Below are positions 25,813-37,165 of a DNA stretch of 64,000 nt, in pieces. Numbering within the stretch: position 1 is the stretch's first letter; every line of letters starts with the position of its first letter. The DNA comes from Sclerurus mexicanus (Eukaryota > Chordata > Aves > Passeriformes > Furnariidae). The notes under the pieces were generated by a model that saw only the letters and a program-made list of their open reading frames with translations, made no database searches and had not been told where the DNA came from. The stretch is from NCBI GenBank assembly GCA_013396755.1, contig VWZF01004788.1, positions 434,001-498,000 on the forward strand, read 5' to 3'. The position numbers were made by a program, and so were the translations under genes.

Positions 25813-27181
25813 AAAGAAAAACTGTTAAAATATTGGTTTGCTGATTATAAGTAGTCAGTAAGATCAGGATCCTCTGAGAAAACAGGCAATACCATCACCA
25901 GTGACCCTGTAGTCAGCAGAAAACCCAGAGCACTTAGAAGGACTGATTCATTCTATCCACAAGGAGATAGGAGAAAAGCGTACCTGGAATGGAGAGATAA
26001 AGCTGCCAAGAAGAGAGGAGCAGAACACTGTGGGAACTGACCACTGATAGGTGCTCAGAAACATGGAAGAGACTGCATCTAATTTCTGGGGGAAATTTTA
26101 ATTTTAAATAATTATTGTTCAAATATATTTCTCAATATAGTCCTGATAATAGTGCAGGCTTTCTCTTGAATGTATAAGCTCATGGAAAACTGAAATGAAG
26201 GAAATTTCTATAAGTTCCACTTTGTGCATAGAAATACAATTTATTTAGCAGTTATGACACAGTAGCAAAAAAACCAAGAACAAAACAAACCCTAATTATA
26301 TATGAACACAAAAGCTCAACAGTAGGCCTTACTAATGACATCTTAAACATTGATTCAGTTACATAGCTAAAAACACCATCAGTTTCATTTGCATGTTGAT
26401 GATGTGAAAAATGGTGGACTACTTATTAGTGACTTTCATGTTGAAACCAGCATTACATTTTCTGATTAATTTTTTCTTTACGTCCTTTCCAGTTATAAGG
26501 TCTTGTTTTCCATAATGTAAGGAAAGGAATTTGTACTTGGATACAAATTTCTACACTAAGCAGTAAATCCTGTGGGAATTTTTTTGACAGAAGGCATGAA
26601 GGAAACCTCATTACATCTTAATGAGAGCTTCTGAAATTTGTCAGGTTCTGTTGGCTTGTCCTGTAGTATATTTTCAGGTTGGCTCATTTCTTAGGAGTTA
26701 GACAACTGAATGTTGGCTTCAGGGCTTTTGTGCTTTGTTTCCAAACTATGTATGCTTGAAGTATTTCATTACCAAAAAAATTATGGGATTTTACTTTGCA
26801 CTCACTCTTACATTTTGCATTTTGGGGCAGGGGGGAAGGGCAGGATGAGACTGAGAAGGACTGTCTTTTTTTCTGTTTGCTCTGGGCATTTTCTGTTTCA
26901 CTACTTTTCATTTGGGGAGCATTTTGTTGCTCTATCTGGGCTCTTTTGGAAGAAAGTGGGGCAGTCATATCAGTTTTAACTGGTATTGATTTTATGACAG
27001 AAGAATCACAGTATCTAGAATTCATTTTATTACAGATTTTTTTGCCTATTTGGCAATTGTTGTGACTTTTCATGATATGGCATGTATGGGAGTATTAAAA
27101 CAGAAGGTAACTGAAAACTAGTGTTTGGATGGTATCTTTTAACCAAAGTGGACCAAAAACCAGAAAATCTTTTTGTTTTAG

Positions 27182-27307
27182 TGCCCACGTGAAGACAGGT
27201 TGCTTGCTACAACTCTGTCACCAGTGACTGCTCATGCCAGCAAAATATACATGCTTCCAGGAATGCAGCAAGAATCTAGAGAGAGATGCCACTGCTTTTC
27301 AAACAAA
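27182..27307 (+). CDS. COL19A1: COL19A1 coding exon: Cys-rich linker between TSPN domain and triple helix
   Basis: This 126-base exon encodes 42 codons in phase 0: CPREDRLLATTLSPVTAHAS, then KIYMLPGMQQESRERCHCFS, then NK. The motif VTAHASK and the closing C-x-C...NK match the COL19A1 linker just before the first collagenous domain. Three cysteines (first residue, then CHC) may take part in inter-chain disulphides, an inference from family behaviour. The acceptor is TTGTTTTAG and the donor AAA|GTATGA. Confidence 0.94.
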
Positions 27308-27767
27308 GTATGAAGTTGTCCTATTGCTTTTTAGTGCCTCATGCTGTTTAATCCTTCTAGGTATAAAAAAAAAAGTTGCCTTTTTATTTTCTTTTTGTAA
27401 TGAAAAAATCTTTCTTGTATGTAGTATTGTAATGTATTTGCATTGTATTTCCCAGTTAAAAAAATAGTACATTTTAAATTTAGTTAATTTAAAGACATCT
27501 GTACAGTTCAGTTGTTTGAATATACACCCAAAAAGTACCATGGTAAAAATGAGAATTATATTTAGACATTATATTTAGTGTAAATGTTTTTACTTGAGAA
27601 TAAATTGTATTCTACATAATGTTTGTTTTCTTTTAATTCTTCTCCTGGGTGTCGGACTGTATTTATTGAGTCATTTGCTTTTGTTAGATTTTTGTGACAA
27701 AGACAGGAAACCAAACCAAATATATTTTAGATCTGCTTTATTGACTTTTTTTTTCTTTTAAAATCAG
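27308..27767 (+). other. COL19A1: Intron, 460 bp
   Basis: Short AT-rich intron ending in a long T-rich tract and AAATCAG. No repeat family is recognised. Confidence 0.9.
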
Positions 27768-27830
27768 GGAGAAGCAGGATTGCCAGGAGTATCTGGTTTG
27801 CCAGGCCAGAAAGGAGAAAAAGGAGAAAAG
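27768..27830 (+). CDS. COL19A1: COL19A1 coding exon: first Gly-X-Y collagenous exon
   Basis: This 63-base exon has 21 codons, or seven perfect Gly-X-Y triplets: GEAGLPGVSGLPGQK followed by GEKGEK. It starts with the Gly codon directly after NK of the linker exon, as in other vertebrates (NKGEAGLPG). The donor is AAG|GTAAAA. It opens the most N-terminal triple-helical domain. Y-position Pro and Lys are candidates for hydroxylation. Confidence 0.95.
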
Positions 27831-30800
27831 GTAAAATAGCAGTTGAATTCTCTCTTTCAAGTCTTTATCTTTGGCTTATCTTTCTTAAATAGGAACTCTA
27901 TGTATTGTGTTATTCCTTAAAAGGAATTTCCATGCACACAGGTCAGATCCTTTAACAGTCAGTGCCTGGTTCTGCATGTGGGCTTCCTGCCAGGCAGCTT
28001 ACAGCTGTCTCACTTTGGGGTCACCTCATCAACTGTACAGAACACGGTTTACCTGCCTGGGGAGCACATGCCTACCCAATCCTGTCAGTATGCTGTACTG
28101 CCCCATCCCTTATCCAAAAATAAGAGAAGTCATGTATGTAGTCTGACAAGGATTTTCTCATGTCATGTGTGTAGATCACTGCTGATGAATGGAATCCTGT
28201 GTGGTGGATTCGTCCTTGCAGTCAGCAGTAGGAGTGTATGAATTCACTAATATGACATCAGTATATTCTTTGACAAGTTATACCTGAAACTTTGTTAATT
28301 GTGAAGAGACGGAGACCTGACATTGGCAAGTGCCTAGGAAAGACCAGTCAGTGCTCCTTCCCTTGGGCCTATTATGAATTTTTCTGGAAGGAACTGAGTT
28401 CAGGGAACACAGTGTGAGAAGAAGATACCTAGAATGTCCTACTTCACAGCACACTGTTAAATATGTGATCTGAAATAGTTTGACAGGCAGTGCTGTTCTA
28501 GGACTGCAGTACCTGGCTGAAAAGAGCCCAGTTGTGAGATGGCTCATCTACACAGTAGGTTGAAATCAAGTAAGTTCCTTGGCAGTATATTGCCCTACCA
28601 CAGCTCCTTTCCCCAATACATATTTCACTTTTGATACAAGCTGTATCTTTAGGTTGAAAAAAAATCAATTGTGGTAGTTTCTATAGTCCAGATGAACCTT
28701 GAATGATTGCTGTCAGTGTTCAGAATTAATCACAAACTTTTGCCAATCCTATATGCTTGCTGAGTGTATAGAACAAATGTCAGTTTTACTGTTAGCCTAT
28801 GTTACTATTGTGGGGAGGTTCCTAGCATTTATTTTTGCAACTGTTTTTCTGCTCATGACCTGATCCATTTAGATTATTATTGCTACTAAGATGAGGAAGG
28901 AGACCTCACAAGTCTGATTTTTTTACCATTTAATCTCCCAGCCAATTAGCAATATTTACCATGCCTCTAAATAAAGCATGTAAAAAAAATAAACTGTGAT
29001 TACCTCTGGTTCTGTTCTCCCATTCCTTTTACAAAGAAATCTCAATTGGTTGGATTCAAAAACCATCCAAAAGTCAATAAATCCTGCTTCACTCAGCAGT
29101 TTACCCTAATTTATCAGTGCCATTTCAAAAAATTGAATGATCCAGCAGGTTGAAGTCTGGGGTAGTACAATAAACAGATAGAAAGCTGTTTAATTTGAGC
29201 CTTCCTCATAATTGTCCAGTACTTGGTAGTTCCTAGCTTTGCAGTCGGGTATTTTGTGTTATGAAGGGAAGGAGGTGGGGTGTAGATGGAGGGCACATTA
29301 CTGCTGTGATGGACAAGGCTGGCTCGCTGTTGACCTCTGGGAGCAAACAAATCCTATGTTGAATAGTGCCTACCATGATGGAGCTGAATGCAACATTCTC
29401 TGAGGTTTTAGTACCATTTTTCTTCCCCTCTGCATTTGTACAAGTTTTCAGTAACGCTCAATGATGGCCTTGTTACAATAATTAGACTTGGAGTGGCAGA
29501 AAGACCCCAGAACATTCCAGTCATGCAGGATACATGACTTATTGTCAGATTATGCAAAGGAAACTATCAAATTTTTCTTGATGACTTTGGCCAGTCACAA
29601 AAAAAATTATATTTCTGTAAGCCATGTGTGTTTTTTAAGCCTAAGTTTCCCCTTTGCTTGTGCTCAGCTTCTCATTTTCTTCCAAATCATATTACTATAG
29701 GCATCCAACTAACTATATTTAAATGTCCTTGCCATGGCAGCATCCAAGTGAAAATGTTGATTTTTTTTTTTTTACCTTCTTTCATAGGAAAGTTGTGTGT
29801 CTGTTGTTATTTCTTTTCCAACACAACTATATTTATCCTTTTATTTTACATTGTTTTGTTCCAATTTTTCATCCACTGTAATTAATTGTACAACTGAATT
29901 TAAACATCTTTTTATTGCTATGAGACTGGCAAGAAAATCTCTATATGCACAAACTGGTGTTAGGCTATATTCAAGCCCCTCAAAATTGCCCTCCTCTTCA
30001 GTCTAACACAGTTTTTCCATAAGGTCAGACTGTTCAGGAATATCTAAGCTGTCACCAGTACAAAGTATGATACCTGTTAATTCCTTTTTTTAGGCATTTT
30101 GAATATAATTATTAGCCTGTTTCCACTTCATTCCTGTACTCTTGGCTCATCTTAGTGCTTCTGAACAGGTCTGAGCTAAAAGTATATTGCAGTCCCAAAT
30201 GAATTCAAGTGCCATATTTTCACTGGAACTATTCATGCAAATATTGATACATCTATGGGAAACTGTCATCTAAATGCATAGGAGCATCACTGACCAAAAT
30301 TATCCCATTTGTGTGAATGACCTTCTTATTTATATACCTGGCCTCACATTATGGCTTCATGATGACCGTTCTTCGCTCAAAAGTATTATCTCCAGTGTTT
30401 CAGGGGTGAAGTAGTTGGTTTCCTCTGTGGGATTTTATTTGGTTGGAGATCAGCTCCTGCATCAAGGGACCACCTCCTCTTCTTTAATTTCTGAATAATT
30501 AAAACTGCAAATGTCACCAGGACCAACTTTGCTTGCTGCTTACTGATCTCTGCCCTTGAAACACAAGTTTGGACTGCTTGGCAGCTTTTTCCCATTGGAT
30601 GAAAGTTGAGAGGCAGCAACGATCAAGAATACAGTCTGGGTTCTACCTGAATAATATCCTATGTTATTCTCATAGCAGCTTGATTCTGAGCACAGTATAT
30701 TTCACAAGCTGCAAGTGGACACAAATCGGGTGGAAGTCTCCTGTGATTTAAGACATTTTGATATCTGTGCTGCGGGGCTAGTTTCCCTCTTCTGCTGAGA

Positions 30801-32334
30801 TGATGAGAAATATACCATGTTTTCTGTTTTAGAAGCCATTTCTACTACTTCAGCATGGTATATAGCTACTCAGAGTCTAACAAATATATTAGCTATTAGC
30901 AAAGGTATTTGGATAAAGATATGAAGGTTCTCTTTTGTCCTCAATACGTAGAAAATCTTCAGAAAGACAGAATATAATCCACTGTAATTGGAATGATTAC
31001 AAATGTACTGAATATATACACTGATTGTCTTTCTCAAAGAGGCTGAAAAGGTACCCATGTTTTCTATTATTTCTTTTAAGCAAACTTAGTACTCATGGAA
31101 CATTTTAAATTGAAATATGAACAGAATGAAATATTTTGGTGTAGCATTAAACCATTCCAAGCTGTGTTAATAAGTCAATGGTTAATGCTGTAAGTGCAGT
31201 AGGGAACAAAAAGGGAGAAGCAGAGTGCTTTCAAATATTAAAATGCCTGTTGATGCACACCATGGAGAAATTTATTTCTATTCAGCTTCACTAATTTAAA
31301 TTTTACACAAAGAAAAAGATGTTTAAAAGGCTATTTTAGGATTGGTAGAGATATGTTCATGCAATATATTATTGCAGTAGGAAAATATTTATAATAGAGT
31401 GATAAGAAAAAAGAACTGAAGAAAGAAAATGAGGTGTGTGACTGCTGCTTCTGCCTATCTTCCTTGCTAAGTTTCCTTTCCTGCTCCTCTGATTTTGCTC
31501 TTAAAACTCAGTCCCCCTGATTCCACTTAAAGCATATCTATTGTATGGTTCCTTTCTGTTCCATGATAGGGACCTAAAAGATGGAATGCATGAAAAAGGA
31601 AAAAAATGGGGCAAAATATGGCTGGTGTCAGTGATGACAAAGTTGGGAATTGCAAGTGTAGTTGGTAGACTACAAAATGTTGTAGTGAGGAGAAGAAAAC
31701 ACACCATGCTTACGAAGTATGAATTTATGAGTAGTCCTACTTATGTTTTACCATGCAACAGTCCAAGTTCTCAAATTAAAAGAAAAAATATTAGTAATGC
31801 AGCTTAATTTTTTCTTATAATAAATTCTGAAATGCATACTTCTTTTCTATGTTACTATATATGCCATTCCAATAGTCATCTGTCTCAGTCCTGAGGATTG
31901 CAGTTTAAGTCCTCCAGAGGGAGGAGTAGAGATGGTGGCAGCCACTCCTCACCACTCTGAGTTTCTCAAAGTACTTGGGAGAATGTCACACTTTGTGGTG
32001 GGGCCACTCCAGAACTGAAGGTGGAGCACAGGAGGCAGCAGCCACTGGCTCTGGTGCAGGGGTTTGACCAGCAACACCCAGCTCAGGTCACAGCAAGACT
32101 GAGCCCCTGCATTGGTGGGTCAGTGAACATCTGGGGGCTCTTGCTGGGAGTAGCAGGCTTGATACTTCCTGGTCTATATACTCCCTGTTGTTTCCACAGT
32201 ACTAGAGAAACCCTGGGTGATGTTACCTTTAGGATGAGTTTTCTTTCTCTTGGCATGTTCACTGAATGTGAATTTATTTATTATTTCTTGATAATATTAC
32301 ACATTTTTTTATCTGGACATTTCTGATGATGATG

Positions 32335-32929
32335 TGTCCTGGTTTTGGCTGGGACAGAGTTGATTTTTTTTCTAGTAGACAGTATCAGTCTGTGTTTTGG
32401 ATTTGTGCTAGAAATAGGGTTGATAACACAAGGATGTTTTCATTATTGCTGATCAGTGCTTGTGCAGCATCAAGTCCTCTTCTGCTCCTCACCCCACCCA
32501 ACCAGAGAGGGGGCTGGGGATGCACAAGGAGCTGGAAGGGGACACAGCTGGACTAGCTGACCCCAGCTGACCAAAGGGATATTCCATACCATATGGTGTC
32601 ATGCTCAGCATATACAGCTGTGGGGGAGAAGGAGCAAGGGTGTGGGAGGTTTGGAGTGATGGTATTTGTCTTCCCAAGTCACTATTATGTGTGATGGAGT
32701 CCTGCTTTCATGGGGATGGCTGAACACCTGCCTGCCCATGAAAATAGTGAATGAATTTCTTGTTTTGCTTTGCTTGTGTGCGTGGCTTTTGCTTTACCTC
32801 TTAAACTGCCTTTATCTCAACCCACAAATTCTCTCACTCTTCCAATTCTCTCCCCATCTCATCAAGGGGGGTGGAAATGAGCAAGTAGCAATGTTGGACT
32901 GAGTTGCTGGCTGGGGTTAAACCATGACA
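32335..32929 (+). mobile_element. Endogenous retrovirus solo LTR
   Basis: A ~595-bp unit begins TGTCCTGGTTTTGGCTGGGA and ends GGGGTTAAACCATGACA, with the TG...CA termini of an LTR. Further internal landmarks are 'gggatattccataccatatg', the 'catgctcagcatata' block (a decayed TATA region) at about 32600, and 'cctttatctcaacccac' near the 3' end. The five bases on each side are tgatg (32330-32334) and taatg (32930-32934), one mismatch apart, consistent with an aged 5-bp target-site duplication of the ERVL type. No gag, pol or env sequence adjoins it, so it looks like a solo LTR left by recombination. I recognise the LTR type from bird genomes but do not assign a family name. Confidence 0.88.
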
Positions 32930-34474
32930 TAATGGCACATATAACTGTGATGACAACTGGGACAGCTAGTTTACTTAATCAAATCTTACCAAACCGAACC
33001 TCATTAAGGAGTGTTTTGTTAACTGATGTATACTACTCGTGTTATCTGAACTAATATGTCCGCATCGTACACAAGAGCACTGCTGCAATTCAGTACTCTA
33101 GCAGTGTGTGCTCTAGGCCACGTTAATTTTATTCTATTTAAATAATGATTCTTGGTTTTATATGAAGAAGGACTGTAATTTGTTAACTAATTATCAGTTT
33201 GTCTTTCTTTCTGTCACATTTGGCTTTAGGTTTTCTATCTTTTCTGTCCATGACTGTGTTTTGTGTCTGCTACTAGGGTATCATTTCTTGTTCTATGACA
33301 GGTGCATTCAATAGAGGCTGCAAGGTGTGACGAGGTAAAGGTCAAGGCTTTTGAAACTCTCTGAGTGGTTCATGTGAAAAAATGATCACAAGTGTAATAT
33401 TTCAGGCAGTCTCAGATGTGCAAAATTGTTTCCACTTCAAACAGAAGGCTGATTGGCGATTTTGGAAAGAAGCATGTTTGCTGTCTGCAAACTCTGTTTA
33501 AGAATTTGGATTGGCTTGGATTTATGGAAAGCTAACAGAAGCATTTTTATTTTCTTTTTAATTTCATAACATGCTGGATTTCCGCACTGTCTGCTTATGA
33601 GTTTATCGAAACAGTCAAAAAGATAATAGCCATCCTATTGTTTGCAATAGGTCACATTCTTAAAAAAATGCACTATGCCTTAAGAATTTTGTTCAATAAA
33701 TATCTTGTGCTCAGTTGAAAAAGATTTGCCCTGGTATCCTTAGTAAATCCTAACAGTACATCATTACGATTTTATGTTTGAATGCTGTTACACTGAGTGT
33801 ACATCACTGTACTACTAGTGTTCACCACCTTATGCAGCTGTTCTTCTGGCATCATATACTTCATAGGCTTCACTTTTGCAAAGACATTTGAGATCTGCAG
33901 AAGGAAAAGAAAATGTCATTAAGAAAAAAAAGTTAAAATTGCATTTGTTCTGTTTTTGGTTTTAGTCTGTCATGCTGCCTAATTCTGTTAGAGGTCACAC
34001 AACCAATATATGTAACCTTTATACCCATAAAAGCATGAAAAACTACAACCTTTCAGCCCGTAGTTAATAAAACCACAATTAGAAGATAGAAGCATAACTT
34101 GCAGATCTCATTTGCAGTAGAAAATAATTGTCTTCAAGGTGAGGAGTCTGTCTGCAGTTAGTGGAACAGAAGTGTAAACATACCTTGGTTAATTGGCTAG
34201 TAAGTCATACAGGCTAAAGGCTTCCTGGCATGTAGCAGGCTGTGTAATTTTAGACTATACAGTGTATAAAAATACACTGCTGAACATAAGGAAGTGTTTC
34301 GGATCCATTAAAATACTGGCAAGTGGCGTAAGGGAACAGAGCAGGAGTGGATAAGAGTCACTCTGAGTGATTAGATAAGGTAACTAGGGGCCAGTCCTGC
34401 TTCTTTATTTCCTGTAGTGCCGGTGGATTGATGCTATTCACATGCACAGGATTTTGGCCTGTTTTTGAGACACA

Positions 34475-34925
34475 GCTGTTTAATATCTTTATCGATGATC
34501 TGGATGAGGGGACCAAGTGCATGCTCATTTAGTTCACAGATGACACTAAGCTGGGCAGTCTTATGAGGAGCAGCTGGGGGAGCTGCGGGTCTTTAGCCTG
34601 GGGCAAAGGAGGCTCAGGGGAGACCTTGTCACTCTCCTCAACTACCTGAAAGGAGGTTGTAGGTGGGTGGGGATCAGCCACTTTTCCCGGGCAATTAGTA
34701 ACAGAGGAAAGGGCCTCAAGCTGCACCACAGAAGGTTCAAGCTGGAGATCAGGAAGAATTTCTTCCCTGAAAAGGTCAGGGAAGTGATGGAGTCACCATC
34801 CCTGGAAGTGTTCAAGAAACAACTGGACTTGGCACTTAGAGCTATATTTTAGTTGATGTGATGGTGTTTGGTCAAAGGTTGGACTCAGCCTTGGGGGTTT
34901 TTTCTGACTTTTTTGATTCTGGGAT
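34475..34925 (+). mobile_element. CR1 LINE fragment (ORF2 end plus 3' UTR), internally deleted
   Basis: The start translates as LFNIFIDDLDEGTK followed by a DDTKLG-like stretch, the CR1 reverse-transcriptase segment. It then jumps to the 3' part ('gggagaccttgtc', 'tacctgaaaggaggttgtag', 'ggaagaatttcttccctgaa', 'catccctggaagtgttcaag', 'ggttggactcagcctt'). The internal deletion falls near 34560. Stop codons make it non-functional. Confidence 0.9.
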
Positions 34926-35118
34926 ATAAAAAATAGTGGGTTTTTTTTCTATTTCTTGCCAATCTTATCACTCCTTTCTTAATTTCAGAAAGGTTAATAA
35001 TTTCATTTCAGAGCAGTTATTATGTTTGCGCTGGAAAGTAAAGCTACTACAGTATTCTGTCTGTGAAGCTCTTCCAGATTTTTGGGAGGAGGTTATGCAT
35101 TTATCTTTGTTTTCCCCC

Positions 35119-35133
35119 TTTTTTTTTTTTTTT
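35119..35133 (+). repeat. Poly(T) run (15)
   Basis: Homopolymer T run preceded by CCCCC. No polyadenylation signal lies next to it on the minus strand. Confidence 0.8.
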
Positions 35134-36496
35134 GGTGGGTTTTTTGTTTGTTTTGTATGAGGTTTTTTTAAAGCTTTAGAGCAGTGTTTGTTTTCTGATA
35201 CTGAGTTCTGGAATACCTAGCTGGTGTTATTGTACCATAACTACAGTAACTAAAACCTCTTTAAATGTGATAGAGAGACTTAGGTTGTAATTTAAGAAAT
35301 GGTTATGCACTTTACATGGGAATGGCCTCATGCAAAATGCAGAAACAGTCATCCAGGTATGAACCCATTCAGATTGCTCGTGGGGAAGACACCAGACTGC
35401 TGGAATGTGGTAGAGCTGTGCAGTTTCTAATGTTTCTTTTGTGAATTTTGTAACTACTACCAGTAGGATCCTGCTATTTAAAAAGTTATACACTTTGTGC
35501 GTTTAAAGATCTTGGGCACTAACTCCTCGGCAGGGGCTTTTTGGTGTATAGTTTTAGATTTGAGCTCCAAACCTAGGTTTGCAACCTATTTTAAGAAGCA
35601 TTTATTTGTGTAAATGTGTTTTTTCTGCTTCTTTGTGCAACCTTTTCTCTCAAACAACAATTTGATAGTTATTGCTTTTCAAAACAGTGAGGTTTTCTTC
35701 ATAAAGAATTGGATTACTCCAGAAAAGGCTGCAGCACTTTGTTTGCTAGGGAATGTTCTCTTCTTGATACAATTTGACACACCTGATGTTTTTGTTGTGT
35801 TTTTAAATGAAGGTTAAATGGTTTCAGTGCTTTTGTTGTATTCCTCAAGCATCTAAACAATTTTTATGTTAAATTTTGTAAACCTTATATTTGACATTAT
35901 TACACAAAATTTCTGTTTGATGTTTTCTTACGTCATTTTTAAGACTTATGGTTTCATTTTCAATTGCTGGCATCTTCCATAACTTTCCTGATCAGCTGGT
36001 CATTTATCTCTTAAAACTAAGATTTTGTTATAGATTGCATATGCTTTTGGGTTTTGTTTCTCTGAGGGGGTAAAAGGGAGGGAGAGAGGAACTGAGTTTA
36101 GATAGTGCCTTTTAAAAATATTGTGGGTATGTGACTTTAGGCAAACCTGTATTACATGTTGAACTCTCTGTGTAGAACAGTCTACATTATTGAAAATGGG
36201 CCCTCTTAGTTTCCCTCTGGTGTTGCAATGAATTCCTTTAAAATCAGCCACCTGCTTTTATGGAAATGTGAATGTGCAAGTATTTGTCAGATGAAGGTCT
36301 TAATTGACATTATAGATGTATTAGAATGCATTTGTTTTGTCTGATTTTAGTGTTTTATGTAAGGCACCCTCCTCCACTTGCATTACTAAGCAAAAAAAGT
36401 AGGTAGAAGATGCTTTTCTGTTGAGTCTGACGTGACCTGAGTAGTTGTTAACCTCAGAAGTCTGTAGAAGTTCTAACTGATCAATTTGTTTTGTAG

Positions 36497-36550
36497 GGTG
36501 AAATGGGCGTGAAAGGACTGGATGGTGTTGCTGGTCTGCCTGGTGAAAAG
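36497..36550 (+). CDS. COL19A1: COL19A1 coding exon: Gly-X-Y collagenous exon (54 bp)
   Basis: A 54-base exon, the classic fibrillar-collagen unit length, with 18 codons, six perfect triplets: GEMGVKGLDGVAGLPGEK. The acceptor is TTTTGTAG and the donor AAG|GTATGT. It keeps phase 0 with both neighbours. I do not recall an equivalent segment in mammalian COL19A1 at this point, so this is one of two candidates for an extra exon in birds. Confidence 0.93.
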
Positions 36551-37137
36551 GTATGTTGATATGTAATTTAACTCGCAGGAAGTGTTCATTATGTCAGTGC
36601 ATTATCTGTAATTATGTATAGAAATAGGAGGATAGAACATTTCTGTTAGAAGATTAACTTCTTACCTGCACTGCCATGTTCTTGTAGCACACTGAAAAAG
36701 CCACTTGGATCAACAGTAGTTTCTGCAGATGTGCTTATTTGGTGAGGGGTTTTTTTTCTAGAAGTCGGAGTTATACAGAACTAAAGGAACTACTTGTTTT
36801 ACTGCCAGGTTTGTGGTCTGCAAGCCTAGGTAAAAGCTCTTGTGCACTCAGCAATCTACTTGGTAAAGCTTGTGATAAACACCACTACACCACTAAGCTC
36901 TTAAGCAAAGACTTGGAATAGCCATGGCTAAGAAGGCGTGCCAGCCTACCTGTGTATTTGAGGGAATAGGTTTCATTTATTTCAGAATGTTAGTGTGCAG
37001 ATTAAGGCAGTTGTAGGCATTTATTTGGTTCAGTGCTAATTACCTGTATTAGAGGAAGTCTATATGTCTAACATCCAGCAACTTCAGTATGGAAGACAGC
37101 TGCCATAGCACTGAGGAAACAACTTGTTGCTGGAGTT

Positions 37138-37165
37138 TCTAATCATTTAGGATCTAATCATTTAG
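37138..37165 (+). repeat. 15-bp tandem duplication (1.9 copies)
   Basis: TCTAATCATTTAGGA is followed directly by TCTAATCATTTAG. Confidence 0.85.

Larger units (their letters stand above)
25032..27181 (+). other. COL19A1: Intron, 2.15 kb
   Basis: Contains a CR1 3' end at 25511-25576 and an A/C-rich simple repeat at 25762-25812. Open frames on both strands around 26684-27073 overlap each other and give no recognisable protein. Confidence 0.85.
27831..36496 (+). other. COL19A1: Intron, 8.7 kb
   Basis: Holds the solo LTR at 32335-32929, a CR1 fragment at 34475-34925 and a T15 run at 35119-35133. An unassigned GC-richer block at 31880-32235 lies just before the LTR. The rest is unremarkable AT-rich sequence; its open frames are short and unrecognisable. 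Confidence 0.85.

Noticed and set aside
30386..30619. Minus-strand open frame with a Lys/Arg-rich tail
   Set aside because: No recognisable homolog and no splice context. Probably chance.
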